Shown here one piece after another: positions 9,256 to 20,654 of a DNA stretch of 64,000 nt. The DNA comes from Lineus longissimus (taxonomy: Eukaryota; Nemertea; Pilidiophora; Heteronemertea; Lineidae): assembly GCF_910592395.1 (NCBI RefSeq), contig NC_088321.1:11968001-12032000 (forward strand), in the 5' to 3' direction. Below the pieces are notes generated by a model. The model searched no databases, had not been told where the DNA came from, and saw only the letters and a program-made list of their open reading frames with translations. Each line of letters begins with the position of its first letter. Within the stretch, counting starts at the first letter, position 1. A program made the translations under genes and the position numbers.

Positions 9256-10212
9256 ATATAACTATGTTTCCAAATGACAAGTTCCGGTCGTGTTGATGCA
9301 CAAGTGACTGTACTATTCATCGAATGTGATGATATATTTAAAGATCGGCTATTATTGATCAATTCCGTATTTGGTGCGCCATTTTGCCTTGAAAGTTCGG
9401 AAATGTTCGAGAACATTACGACATTACTAAAGACGATGCAAATGGTGCCACTTATTGATGACGGTCGAAGGCAGTACTAACGGAAATTGGTGAAACGGAC
9501 ATTGCATTGAATGATGTTCAGAAAACGTAGGATAATATTTGCAGTAAAAAAGGAGGTGTAAATCGCGTCCAATATTTATCCCGTTTCATGTGAGCGGTAA
9601 CTGATCAGATCACGGTTCTTATAGAAGTAAACTTTGTTCAGTTTCGTATACTCTATAGTTTCACTGATCTAAAACTGGTTCATTATATTGACAAGGAAAT
9701 CAAAGCAGAGGCCAATCCAGCATGAAGCGTCATTACCATTGGACAATTTGCTGTCAACAACTTGCTTGTCTGTCGAAATTTAAAATGTTGATTGGCATCA
9801 AACGCCCATTTCTCATGACATCCGGCCCAAAATCGACTATGCAGAGCCGGTCTTAGATCTGCGAAACTAGAGTCTATGCATGTATTGTTAATTCTGTACA
9901 CGATTCTTGTAGAATTCAATTATCAAGTAAGAAAAAAAGATATCAGAAAGAATCTTTGAAGAATCTTGTAAAGCATGTACATGCACATGTACCAACTAAA
10001 TAAGACCTTTAAGAAACTTTCCAGGATTCTCGATCAGGGATGGCGTTCAGAGGAGACGATGGTAATAGTGCGAGCTTGTACAATTAAATTTGTACAACAT
10101 TAAACTGGGCATGTATGCGTACAGATGGTACACGTGCATGCACGGTACAAATCATATACAAGTAAAAATGGCTCGCGAACTTTGTTCACGTAACCTCTTT
10201 ATTTTCCTCAAG
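9256..10212 (+). other. Region between palindrome field and exon A2
   Basis: No supported gene. It holds a degraded copy of the DKEIKAE frame (about 9690-9870; here interrupted by TGA and a 1-nt shift) and the 45 nt before exon A2 that read MARELCSRNLFIFLK. Confidence 0.5.
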
Positions 10213-11148
10213 AAGTTTGCATCATTCTCTTATCACCTTAGTCACAAACTTGCAATAAGTTCTGCTGTGCATTTTCAAAACTTTTATTATCATAAGCAAA
10301 GTGACTTGATTGTCTTAACCGATTTCTCAGGAAATGAAACTTCAATAAGAACACTAAAGCTATATCCGGACTCTGGCAAGCTTGGATGGAAACAGGCAAG
10401 CTACGAGGGCATAATTAAAATTGTCGGTCAATATAAACAGTTCCTCATTGCTACTCCAATGACGCGCCTCTACGAAAAGTTCATCATCGTTGGATTTGAC
10501 GGCCGGTTGCGAGGAAGGCTAAAGTTCCAACACCTGAATAAAATCCAATTTAGCCTATCCAAGTACATGGACGTTTCATTTCTTCTTTTGAGTGATGCAG
10601 ATTTGGGCGTTATCACACTTTTCTCTTTGGAAGGCTACCTTTCGAAGTATTGTCACAACCGCATATCCAACATGTCCAATGGCTCATTAACCGTAATTCT
10701 TACATGCAGAAAGAAACTTGTGTTATCCGTGAAATATTCTGCGTACACAAATTCTGGATTATATGCATTTTGTTCAGGAGTTATCAGTAATGAATCTATT
10801 GTCACTTGTTTTAATGCAAAATCAAAACCGCCTAGCCATGCTATATTTTCTGTGCAAAAAACAGTTAAAACCACATTCTTCTTCATTAGCGACGTCTACC
10901 ATCGACTATTGATAGGAACTACTGATAACGAGGTCATGTTTATGAGTTGGCCGAAGGGAAACGGAGGTTCTTACCACCAATTAAAACAAGACGACGTCTT
11001 CAAATTCAGTGGGGGTAGTCAGTTCGTTTTGTTAAATAATGGTGATCTTGTTCAGTTTTTGACGGATGGTGGTGCACAAGGAAGGAGAATTCTGACAATG
11101 TTGAAGGTGTACTCCCCGAGAGCAGGATGTGAAACGATCAAAGTGTGA
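10213..11148 (+). CDS. Exon A, copy 2
   Basis: 311 residues, fully open. Here the frame also stays open upstream to ATG 10168 (AAAAATGGCT, a good Kozak context), which would give a 326-aa stand-alone protein. I prefer the acceptor TTTTCCTCAAG|AAG because other copies are disabled only upstream of it. Phase 0 matches exon B1 (donor 6887), implying a 3.3-kb intron that skips exon C1. Resembles copy 5 in its 5' flank. Confidence 0.6.
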   Translation, partial: KFASFSYHLSHKLAISSAVHFQNFYYHKQSDLIVLTDFSGNETSIRTLKLYPDSGKLGWKQASYEGIIKIVGQYKQFLIATPMTRLYEKFIIVGFDGRLRGRLKFQHLNKIQFSLSKYMDVSFLLLSDADLGVITLFSLEGYLSKYCHNRISNMSNGSLTVILTCRKKLVLSVKYSAYTNSGLYAFCSGVISNESIVTCFNAKSKPPSHAIFSVQKTVKTTFFFISDVYHRLLIGTTDNEVMFMSWPKGNGGSYHQLKQDDVFKFSGGSQFVLLNNGDLVQFLTDGGAQGRRILTMLKVYSPRAGCETIKV

Positions 11149-11348
11149 CTCAGTAGTTCTGCATACGGTTCTCATCATTTCCTTCGAAGTTTCTTTAGTA
11201 ACTAAACATATCTTTATTCTGCCATGGAGCATAATCCACTCTTGCCGTTAGGTGGCGCATACAAATGATATATGTACCATAGGTAACAGAATAGGTAGGC
11301 ATTTCAAGTTATTTTAAATAGGGACTTTACGAGCTCGGGGTCAGTTAA

Positions 11349-11591
11349 CATGGTAAAGGGCAATGGGTTGTGTTTGATCCTGCGAACTCTTTTCAAGCAA
11401 ACATAAAGTTTACACTCAATATGTACAATGGGTCTTCTTTAAGGCGGACGGCTGCTGCTGATTTCTTCAAACTGAACGAAAAACAGGTAACAGGTAAATG
11501 GCAGGTAAATGGCAATGTCAACGCAGGTCGAATGACGAGATTATATTTAGATTCTTCAGAAACATTTGGTTACGATATTAATTGTGGCTAA
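11349..11591 (+). other. Open segment D, unit 2
   Basis: Same frame as in unit 1, with a 15-nt in-frame net gain around the EKQVTGKWQVNG stretch, apparently a local duplication of the GGTAAATGG-like motif. Confidence 0.3.
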
Positions 11592-12589
11592 AGGTATCGG
11601 TTTGCTTGAGAAAAATACGTGCTTACCTGGAGAGAAAATGACTATACAAAAGAAATATTAAAAAAATATTTGTTAATTTTGAGGGGCCGAAAGGTCCGCA
11701 TTTATTTATTTTTGCCCGATTGTACTCCTCCAACACTGTAATGGTGAGAAAGGTTTCTGCTCTGATGCCCGATATACACGTCCCCATTTCAACGTACGGA
11801 AAATTTTGTAGGAAAAAAACACGTTTAGGTCTTCCTATTTTCCCGTACAATAAAATGCTATACAATTTAATCTCACCGTGTACGATGGGGTTGCGGGTTG
11901 ATGTACGTTTGACCGTTTATTGACTGGATACATGGGAGTAAGAGCCTACAGGCGCCTTTTAATGGTCGTCTTAGGATCCATTGTTTGGCCCGTTTCAGCG
12001 GTTTTCTTGTCTGTTTCCGACGGCGGGAGGAGCGTGAGACTCCCATCGCCAGATCATGACGGCTGCACACGATGCCGAGACAACTTTTAGTTTGGACAGT
12101 ACCGGAGGTATTTTCAAAATGGATGGGAATATAGGGCCCTTACTGGTCTATAGTGCGGGATATGATCTATGCAGAATGTTACGTAGGCCAAGAGTCTCCA
12201 ACCCAAATGTTCTTGAAGAATATTAACCCGGTTTGGTATCTAGTACACTAGTGGGTTAATCCTACCAAAACTTGCGACCCCGCCAGACACGATCAATTTC
12301 TCAATCGTACTTAATCCTTCCTACAAAACAATGTACTCGTCGACGTCGGGTTAAGTTGGAGAGAAAATTGTAAACAAATATTTCATAGGAATATGTTATC
12401 GTGTATAGCGGCCATAACACTGTATTGGGATGGCCTTGTTTCCATTGTGTTGCAAAGGTAAACCAATACCTTTAATTACCCACTGTGTTATTAGGTGCCG
12501 AATTCGTAGGTTAACACTTCAATGAAGAATATACTCATAAATTACTTACACGATTCTTGTATGATTCTTAGTTGAGACAAGAACAAAGC

Positions 12590-12736
12590 AAAGTGGTGGA
12601 GAGAGACCCAACTTGATTTACGAGGTGGGTGAAGGAAGCGATTCGGATTCGTAAAATCACCAACATGAATCGAGAAACTAAGTCGCGCGTGGGATCAAAG
12701 TCCGGCCGCTCCAACATCCAGCAGTCAGATGTCTAA
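12590..12736 (+). pseudogene. Penelope-like relic, unit 2
   Basis: Homologous to 2953-3099. The arginine codon after the proline-threonine of the first helix is replaced by TGA. Confidence 0.4.
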
Positions 12737-15700
12737 CTTATGAAGAAGAATGGTGCAACCATTTGAAAGGTCAAGGTGATGATGAACATTGATTGTGTAA
12801 AAACTGTTGATGACCCAAAGGATTCCTCCAGGCATATCAACAATTTTGTATGGTTTATTAGACACCATGTGGGATGGCGGAGAGAACCAGGATGCGCATG
12901 TCGTGTTGGAGTGTTATCCGAGCTCGGTCGAGTGCATATTAATCACGCAAATCATGATTTGCTGATAGTATACCTTTGTTATTGTAGTTTTGTTTGATAA
13001 GAATTCACTGCAAACATATTTTTTATACAATATTCATATGATTTGAAGAAAAACATACATGTACTTGCAGACTGAGTATACACTGTAATATCAGTACGAG
13101 TTGATCTCGCTTGCTGACCAACTATGATATGATTCATTAAAAAACAACATACTACGCGGCTTTCAACCTACATTAACATCGATTTTCATCAATCAATACT
13201 GACGGTTTTCCTAATCGGTTAGGAGACAGGGGCAGTGCTCGTTAAGTTGCGACTATATAGTCACGAGAGACACAATCCCGTGCAGAATTATTGTTTACGA
13301 CATCGGACTGATGGCTGGCTGTACCGTACGCCGAACATCATATAGGTGATATGAAAAGCACTTGAGATTATCGTGTGCGGAAGTGCTTTTTGAAGAACCA
13401 GTGGCATAATAAAGGGCTGCCGCATCCCAGTTTCCTTTGCGCTCTAAAGAACTAGTTCCAGATATGAATGTGCACAAGAAATGGAAAATTCGACATATTA
13501 CTGAATTATCCCTTATTTCCGTGCAGCGATCATATCTATTGACAACGATCTGCCTTAGCTGGGGAATATGAAGGCGTCATCTTGTCGTAGCTCGATTACC
13601 CCGATACCAAGACGACACTGAAAATTACGTTATATCAGAGTCGTTGCACTATCAGTGAAAAGTCCGGTAAGGTTTTTGTCGCCCGATGTGTTTTCGAGGA
13701 CTATGAACCCACACACCGGTCGGCAGACGGGGCGGAATAAAATTTCCACATCCGGCTCGCATAGGCTTGAGTAAGTAACTAAGGTAACCGAACATTAAGC
13801 AAGTACACCTACCCATGCACAACCCTAACCGGATTTGGATAATTTTGAAATGGAAAACTCCATGGCGACGTAAAACAAATATCAAATCGTATTTGAAGTA
13901 TATTTTTGGCGGTATTTTATTGGTTGTTCGCGAGGGGGGGGGGCAGGTACATGCATAGCTCGTAATGTATGTTGGATAACAATCACGATTAGCAAACGTG
14001 TAGATATGTAAACGACGCGGATTTTAATGAGAATGAATACCTACTGATTATGATATGCTTATTACAAGAGACATACCGTGTTGATTATTATTATATAGTG
14101 ACTGGGAATGTAAACAACTAATTGGCAGCATCATGTGCGTTGGGCATGCTATGTTTGGTGTGTTTCTTATGGCTAGTCCCAGCTAAAAAAAGAATCTCGT
14201 TTGCGGGCTGATCTAGCCCTATATGATTGGGATCAGCGTGGACTTGAATGACCTCGTTGATTAGTTATGTCGTGATGTCGTATTCCCGGTGGGTGAAGGT
14301 ATCGGTCGGCCTCAGAAAAATACGTGCTTACCTGGAGAGGAAGTGACGACACAAAAGAAACAGACAAAAGATTAGTTCATTTTGAGGGGCGTATATCAGG
14401 CCCGCATTCATTATTTTTAGCCTTGTTTTTATTGTGTTGCCTTCATCCACCGTGGTATTTGTCACAAATTGGACTCATTCCACGATCTTTCCTCGGGATG
14501 AACTGATGTTTTTTGCGTGTTTTTTTCCGATAGGACAAAGATTTACAAACCCGGCTATTTCAGTTTTTTATTTTACAGTTAGATCGTGATAGTGCACTTG
14601 CATACAGTGTATATGAAATGAAAAACAATTGTATGTGTGAAAATCGACGCCACACAAATACGATACTCCAGATATTGTGTACCATATAGGTGGCCACTAC
14701 TTCCTAGCCGCGGGGCAAATTCCGCACTTTGGAGATTACGACTTGACTGGTTGTCATATTGAGCGGTTTGAATCTTAGCCAGCATCGGTTACTCGTAACA
14801 TTGTGACCCGGTTTGAATCGAATTCTCATTGCAATCTCTGTCTTCGGACACACGAACAGTTACCTTTTTTTACAGACTGCCAAGACCCTGATTCAAATAT
14901 TGTGCCGCAATAAGCATGAAAGCCGATTTACGAGTGTTGCGTACGAGAGTTTACGTGCTTGAGCATGCTTGATGACATACACTGATCTGTGTTCATCGCA
15001 ATTTGTCTTTTGCAAAACATTTATATTTCAATGGAGCTTGTCCTTTACCAAATCGAGTGCACGCAAGTACAAATAGTGTCATCTATCCGGGGAAATGTGT
15101 CTGTAATGGCTCAGTTCGTCATATCTACATATTACTCTGAATTTCGTCAGATATTTTTGAGCTATATTCATTGTGAAATACAGCAAAATGTAAATTATGC
15201 ATAATACAATTAAATATTAATGTCTGTTGTTTGATACAATACAGCAATCAATTGCTGATCGTTTGATATAATGCTATAAGACGTAATTATACACTTCTGC
15301 AATACTCTCCATCACTCCAGTAGACGACACGGAAGTATACTTTTCACCGCATCGAAGCCACATGATGACAGAGAATACGTTGTCGGCTGCACTTTCAAAA
15401 GGTTTTCGAAGTTATTTTACTCTCAGAAATTAAGTGAATTTCAGTGAATGAAACCAACCACAGTTTATTTACTCATCACAGTAAGACATATTGTTGTGAC
15501 CTAAAGGCCCCCCAATGGCGGTCCCCGAAAGGAACCATGTTCTGAAAGATAGACACGCCTTTGGGAGACCAAGAAGTTATCTTTAATACGATGCATGCCT
15601 TTATTGCGGTAGACGAAAAACCAAGTGTATTTGATTTGGCACTGGTCAGATTATAGGCCTGTGCTTCGGCCTCGGTCGGCCTGCCAAATTTCCGAATTTG

Positions 15701-16094
15701 CATTATGGAAACACAATTAACGCTCCTGAATTTCAAAAACTGTCAGTCAGTTCAACCGCGTGCTCATGTTGCCTCTGTCCTGGTTTACAGTGACCCGTAT
15801 TCGAAACTGCAGCGAAAGAGGCTGGTAGCTTTTTTCTAATAAGCCCGGTCTGCCCGGCTGGGACAGAATTTCTGTTCCACTCAGGTCGACGGTGGACTTT
15901 TTGTGTCGATTGTTTTTTTATCTTTTACTCCGTCAGCTGCACCACCTAGAGTCAAGTTAGATGTGATGGCTGCGCCATCTTATGTAGAAATATTATACGT
16001 AACTTAGAAATAATGGCTCCAATCAAATATTAGTTGTACTCTCTGTATGGGAAACAAGATAAAAATACTGCAGAAAAAAATACCGCGACCAGCA

Positions 16095-16400
16095 ATGAAC
16101 ATTTCCACAGTGATTTATGTTGTGTTATTCGCCCGACAGGAGGCAGTGCTGGCATTTCTATCCGCAATACTCACACGTTGTTCATCACGTGTCTCAATCC
16201 AAGCAAATCTCGGTGAAATTGGAACGGCATCAAAAATCGAGTGCTGCCTTCAATGCACTGATAATGACTGTTTGACGATTAACCATATTTTAACTGAAAA
16301 CCGGTGCCAACTCAGCTTTTCTAAACCGAAGCCGTTGAACGACGCAATGTCAAACTACAGTGGGGGTCGTTTATATTCAAAATGTAGACGACAGCATTCG
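16095..16400 (+). CDS. Exon B, copy 2
   Basis: Starts MNISTV; an upstream in-frame ATG at 16047 would add 16 residues, but the aligned start in other copies is preferred. It belongs to the B2/B4 subtype (MNISTV/MKISTV, and FRRSKT in the frame beyond the donor). Cysteines as in copy 1. Donor TCG|GTAAGG, phase 0. Confidence 0.6.
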
Positions 16401-17102
16401 GTAAGGGAAACATACCCTGTAGTAGTCCTGTTTCGCCGATCTAAGACCGTTTCTGCAAAATCGATTCAGTCCTTCGATTAACTATGTCAACAAGTCTAAT
16501 TGAAGAGGTGATTGAGTGCAAGAACAACTCCAGTCTTTATTTCAGGTACTTTAGTATTTTCAACACTAACCCTCTTCCCTGTCCGTAATTTGTGCAGATG
16601 GCCACATGCAAATGTTTCTGACATGACTGGACAATAGCATCAGAAGGTACTTCTTGCACAAAACTTTTGGATTTCAAGTGAATTGTAAAACAGAGCCAAT
16701 GCCACATTCTGAGAGCAGGTTTGATTTAAAAAATTCGCAAATCGTTTTGTCAGCCAGCCAACCCAGTGTTTATTTCACTTCTGGTGCTAGCAATATTTTT
16801 CAAAAAGTGACTTCAGTAGTTCTTGCACTGAGGTCTTCAATTATGAAAGACAATTGGTGGGCGCCGCCAAGTTGTGCAGTGGTCATGTCGCCATGACATT
16901 GGCCTTGGCATGTATCTCGATTCGAGGTACATTGTACATTATTATACGTACATGAAGTTAAAAAAGTGCACGGTCTTAGCGCGGTCAAACTAGGGTAATT
17001 AATTACAATGTTTGTAAGTCTCGTCGATGACAAAGCTAGGCTGTAATGTACTCGATGCAACACACATGTATTTTGATAGTAGGTACATTTACATGTTGTC
17101 AG
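16401..17102 (+). other. Intron B2-C2
   Basis: GT-AG, about 0.7 kb. No exon supported inside. Confidence 0.5.
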
Positions 17103-17363
17103 ATTCGCGTGTGCAATGTCCTCTACAGCTACAATACCAAAGCAAAATGCGGAGAATCGATTACTTCGAGTTCAGGTCGCAGATTTACCCAGTGCACAAG
17201 TTCATTCGATCCCACACCAAAGGTTACACTGGTACATCGATTCGGTTCGCATTCATTACGTTTTGACTTGTTTTGCGAGGCGGAGTTTTGCAAGAGGTCT
17301 AAATCAGGATATTTTCAAAACATCTGTTTTAGATCCAAGCAGGATCGATCTTGCATAGCATAG
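17103..17363 (+). CDS. Exon C, copy 2
   Basis: 86 residues, all seven cysteines kept, phase 0 after CATGTTGTCAG. AATAAA at 17643. Its downstream sequence matches that after exon C5 better than that after C1, C3 or C4. Confidence 0.55.
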   Translation: MRVCNVLYSYNTKAKCGESITSSSGRRFTQCTSSFDPTPKVTLVHRFGSHSLRFDLFCEAEFCKRSKSGYFQNICFRSKQDRSCIA

Positions 17364-18089
17364 CTTGTTATGTCTTGGAGGGATAACTTGAGCAGGTCAC
17401 GACCACGGGCTGAAGAAGCACCATGTAGTTCACGTTGTTTTCTAGTGTTGATGTTAGGATCAATAACACAATGCAGTGCAGTGCAGTACGTTGGATGCGA
17501 CATTGACATGCACTCAATGCAAGTGCAGCGTATTGCAATAACATTGCACCCGCTACTGCTTCTGTTATGTGGAAATGGCACACTAAATCCGATAGAAGGC
17601 GCTATCACTCTTATAACGCTACGAAGGAGACAGACGTTCACCAATAAAACACAACAAATGGTGTGCATCGACAACGACCCCATTAGGTCACGTGGTGTGA
17701 TATAACAGATGACCCGATGCAATCGTGGACCTTTTATCATGTTTATGCTTTGTTGCAAGTGTTTCCATGAATAAATTGCTTTAATGCTGGCATCTTGTGC
17801 ATTTGATTTGCTGTTGTCGTCACATAATGAACACACAATTATATTCAGAATGTTCGGATACCTACCTCATGAATCCTAAGGGGATAGATACACGGGGCAG
17901 AATGTAAAGTAATTTGAGGCTGGACCCATCAAAGCGAACGGACTTGTTTGAATGAGCGCAACGTTATAAAATTCTGAACATCTTGAACAAAACTTTAGGA
18001 GGCCTTCACCGAACGCTCAGCGCCATCTACATACACATGATTCTACCACCTACTCAACATGTATGACAAGCCGTGTGTCCAATAATTTA

Positions 18090-18784
18090 GAAAACCTGGT
18101 TTTCTTCTTTCAAAACTTAGTTTTATGGAAGAAAACCAAGCTTTGTTCAATGAAAATAGGTTTTCTTTCAAGAAAACTAAGTTTTTAAAAACAATTTATT
18201 CTTTTTTGAAAAAGTATAAGTTTTATGAAAACCAAGTTTAAAAAAAGATAAAAACTATCTTTTCTTCCATCACTTAGTTTTGTATGTTATTCTTCAATAA
18301 AAACCTAGTTTCATGAAAAATAAACCCATGGTTTTCTTCCATGAAACTAAGTTTGAAAGAAGAAAAACAGGTTTTACTGAAACCTAGTTTTTTTACCTCG
18401 TCTCCAACCCAACCTCTCCCCATCAGACGAACCATGCGTGTCATGCTATGGAGATGAAGTAAAAAGACTAGTTTTTCTAGCATATGGATTACAAACGAGG
18501 TTTTATAATAAATAACGTAGTCTTTTTCAATAGAAACTAGGTTTTGATGAAGACACGTATATGACCTGGTTTTATTCCACAAAACCAAGTAATCTTCTTC
18601 GAAACTAGGTTTGTATTGAAGAAGCATAGGTTTAATTTTAGTTTTTGACCAAGAAAACGTGGTTTATATAATAAACCTAATTGCTTCTCCAATAAACCCC
18701 TAATTTCACTGAATAAAAGGTTTTCTTCCATGAAACTAAAATTGGAAAGAAGAAAACCAGGTCTTCTTCAATATAGCTAGGTTT
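18090..18784. repeat. Near-palindrome field, copy 2
   Basis: Same structure as 8569-9255. Shares variants with the field at 57966-58664. CTCF-like site e sits just before it (18020-18028). Confidence 0.65.
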
Positions 18785-19198
18785 CCTAATGACAAGTTTT
18801 GGTCGTGTTTATGCGCAAGTGACTGCACTATTCATCGAATGTGATGATATATAAGATCGGCTATTATTGATCAATTCCGTATTTGGTGCGCCATTTTGCC
18901 TTGGCAGTTCGGAAATGTTCGAGAACATTAGGACATTACTAAAGATGATACAAATGGTACCACTTATTAATGAGGGTCGAAGGCAGTACTAACGGAACTT
19001 GGTGAAACGGACATTGCATTGAATGATTTTCAGAAAACGTGGGAGAATATTTGCAGTAAAAAAGGAGGTGTAAATCGCGTCCAAGATTTATCGCTGTTCA
19101 TGTGAGCGGTAACAAATCAGATCACGGTTCTAATAGAAGTACTCATTGTCTAGTTTGGTATACTCTATCGTTTCACTGATCTAAAACTGGTTCATTAT

Positions 19199-19381
19199 AT
19201 GGACAAGGAAATCAAAGCAGAGGCCAGTCCAGCACGAGGCGTCATTACCACAGGACAATTTGCTGTCAACAACCTCTTGTCTGTCGAAATTGAACATGTT
19301 GATTGGCATCAAACGCCCTTTTCTCATGATATCCGGCGTAAAATCGACTATGCAGAGCCGGTCTTAGATCAGCGAAACTAG
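19199..19381 (+). pseudogene. 60-aa open frame MDKEIKAE..., unit 2/3 junction
   Basis: Starts MDKEIKAEASPARGV and ends PVLDQRN before TAG. It is open here and at 59077-59259 but broken by stops or shifts before A2, A4 and A5. The residue composition looks protein-like, so it may be a relic exon of an older gene. No family recognised; expression not indicated. Confidence 0.25.
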
Positions 19382-19718
19382 AGTCTATGCATGTATTGTT
19401 AATTCTGTACACGATTCTTGTAGAATTCAATTATCAGGTAAGAAAAAAAGATCTCAGAAAGAATCTTTGAAGAATATTGTAAAGCATGTACATGCAAATG
19501 TACCAACTGAATAAGACCTTTAAGAAACAGGATTCTCGATCAGGGATGGCGTTCAGAGGAGACGATGGTAATAGTGCGAGCTTGTACTATTAGATGTGTA
19601 CAACATTAAACTGGGCATGTATGCGTACAGATGGTACACGTGCATGCACGGTACAAATCATATACAAGTAAAAATGGCTGGCGAACTTTGTTCACGTAAC
19701 CTCTTTATTTTCCTCAAG

Positions 19719-20654
19719 AAGTTTACATCATTCTCTTATCACCTTAGTCACAAACTTGCAATAAGTTCTGCTGTGCATTTTCAAAACTTTTATTATCATA
19801 AGCAAAGTGACTTGATTGTCTTAACCGATTTCTCAGGAAATGAAACGTCAATAAGAACACTAAAGCTATATCCGGACTCTGGCAAGCTTGGATGGGCACA
19901 GGCAAGCTACGAAGGCATAATTAAAATTGTCGGTCAATATAAACAGTTCCTCATTGCTACTCCAATGACCCGCCTCTACGAAAAGTTCATCATCGTTGGA
20001 TTTGACGGCCGGTTGCGAGGAAGGCTAAAGTTCAAACACCTGAATAAAATCCAATTTAGCCTATCCAAGTACATGGACGTTTCATTTCTTCTTTCAAGTG
20101 ATGCAGATTTGGGCGTTATCACACTTTTCTCTTTGGAAGGCTACTTTACGAAGTATTGTCACAACCGCATATCCAACATGCCCAATGGCTCATTAACCCT
20201 AATTCTTACATGCAGAAACAAACTTGTGTTATCCGTGAAATATTCTGCGTACACAAATTCTGGATTATATGCATTTTGTTCAGGAATTATCAGTAATGGG
20301 TCTCTTGTCAGTTGTTATAATACGAAGTCAAAACGCACTAGCCATGCTATATTTTCTGTTCAAAAAACAGTTAAAACCACATTCTTCTTCATTAGCGACG
20401 TCTACCATCGACTATTGATAGGAACTACTGATAACGAGGTCATGTTTATGAGTTGGCCGAAGGGAAATGGAGGTTCTTACCATCAATTTAAACAAGACGA
20501 CGTCTTCAAATTCAGTGGGGGTAGTCAGTTCGTTTTGTTAAATAATGGTGATCTTGTTCAGTTTTTAACGGATGGTGCTGCACCAGGAATGAGAACTCTC
20601 ACAATGTTGAAGGTGTACTCCCCGAGAACAGGATGTGAAACGATCAAAGTGTGA
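19719..20654 (+). CDS. Exon A, copy 3
   Basis: Fully open 311 residues; also open upstream to ATG 19674. Distinct near its end (TDGAAPGMRTLT in place of the GGAQGRR form). Acceptor TTTTCCTCAAG|AAG, phase 0; partner B2 (16095-16400). Confidence 0.6.
   Translation, partial: KFTSFSYHLSHKLAISSAVHFQNFYYHKQSDLIVLTDFSGNETSIRTLKLYPDSGKLGWAQASYEGIIKIVGQYKQFLIATPMTRLYEKFIIVGFDGRLRGRLKFKHLNKIQFSLSKYMDVSFLLSSDADLGVITLFSLEGYFTKYCHNRISNMPNGSLTLILTCRNKLVLSVKYSAYTNSGLYAFCSGIISNGSLVSCYNTKSKRTSHAIFSVQKTVKTTFFFISDVYHRLLIGTTDNEVMFMSWPKGNGGSYHQFKQDDVFKFSGGSQFVLLNNGDLVQFLTDGAAPGMRTLTMLKVYSPRTGCETIKV

Larger units (their letters stand above)
11149..16094 (+). other. Spacer A2-B2, unit 2
   Basis: Same layout as unit 1 but without the MITE-like insertion and the 156-bp duplication. 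It carries CTCF-like site a (11250-11258) and site d (15972-15980); sites b and c are mutated. The Penelope-type relic (12590-12736) has an in-frame TGA. Confidence 0.6.

Noticed and set aside
10168-10212. Exon A as a stand-alone intronless gene starting at the Kozak-like ATG (10168, 19674, 59552)
   Set aside because: Copies 1, 4 and 5 are disabled only in these 45 nt, while the rest is perfectly open. The predicted N-terminus is also a poor signal peptide. A splice acceptor explains both better, though it is not proven.
12776-12997. 73-aa plus-strand ORF (MMMNIDCVK...)
   Set aside because: It is deleted entirely in unit 3 and has a stop in unit 1. It lies directly after the Penelope-type relic and is more likely decayed flanking sequence.
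17315-17836. 173-aa minus-strand ORF across exon C and its 3' region
   Set aside because: It is antisense to exon C, which has splice-phase and poly(A) support, and it is broken in units 1, 3 and 4.
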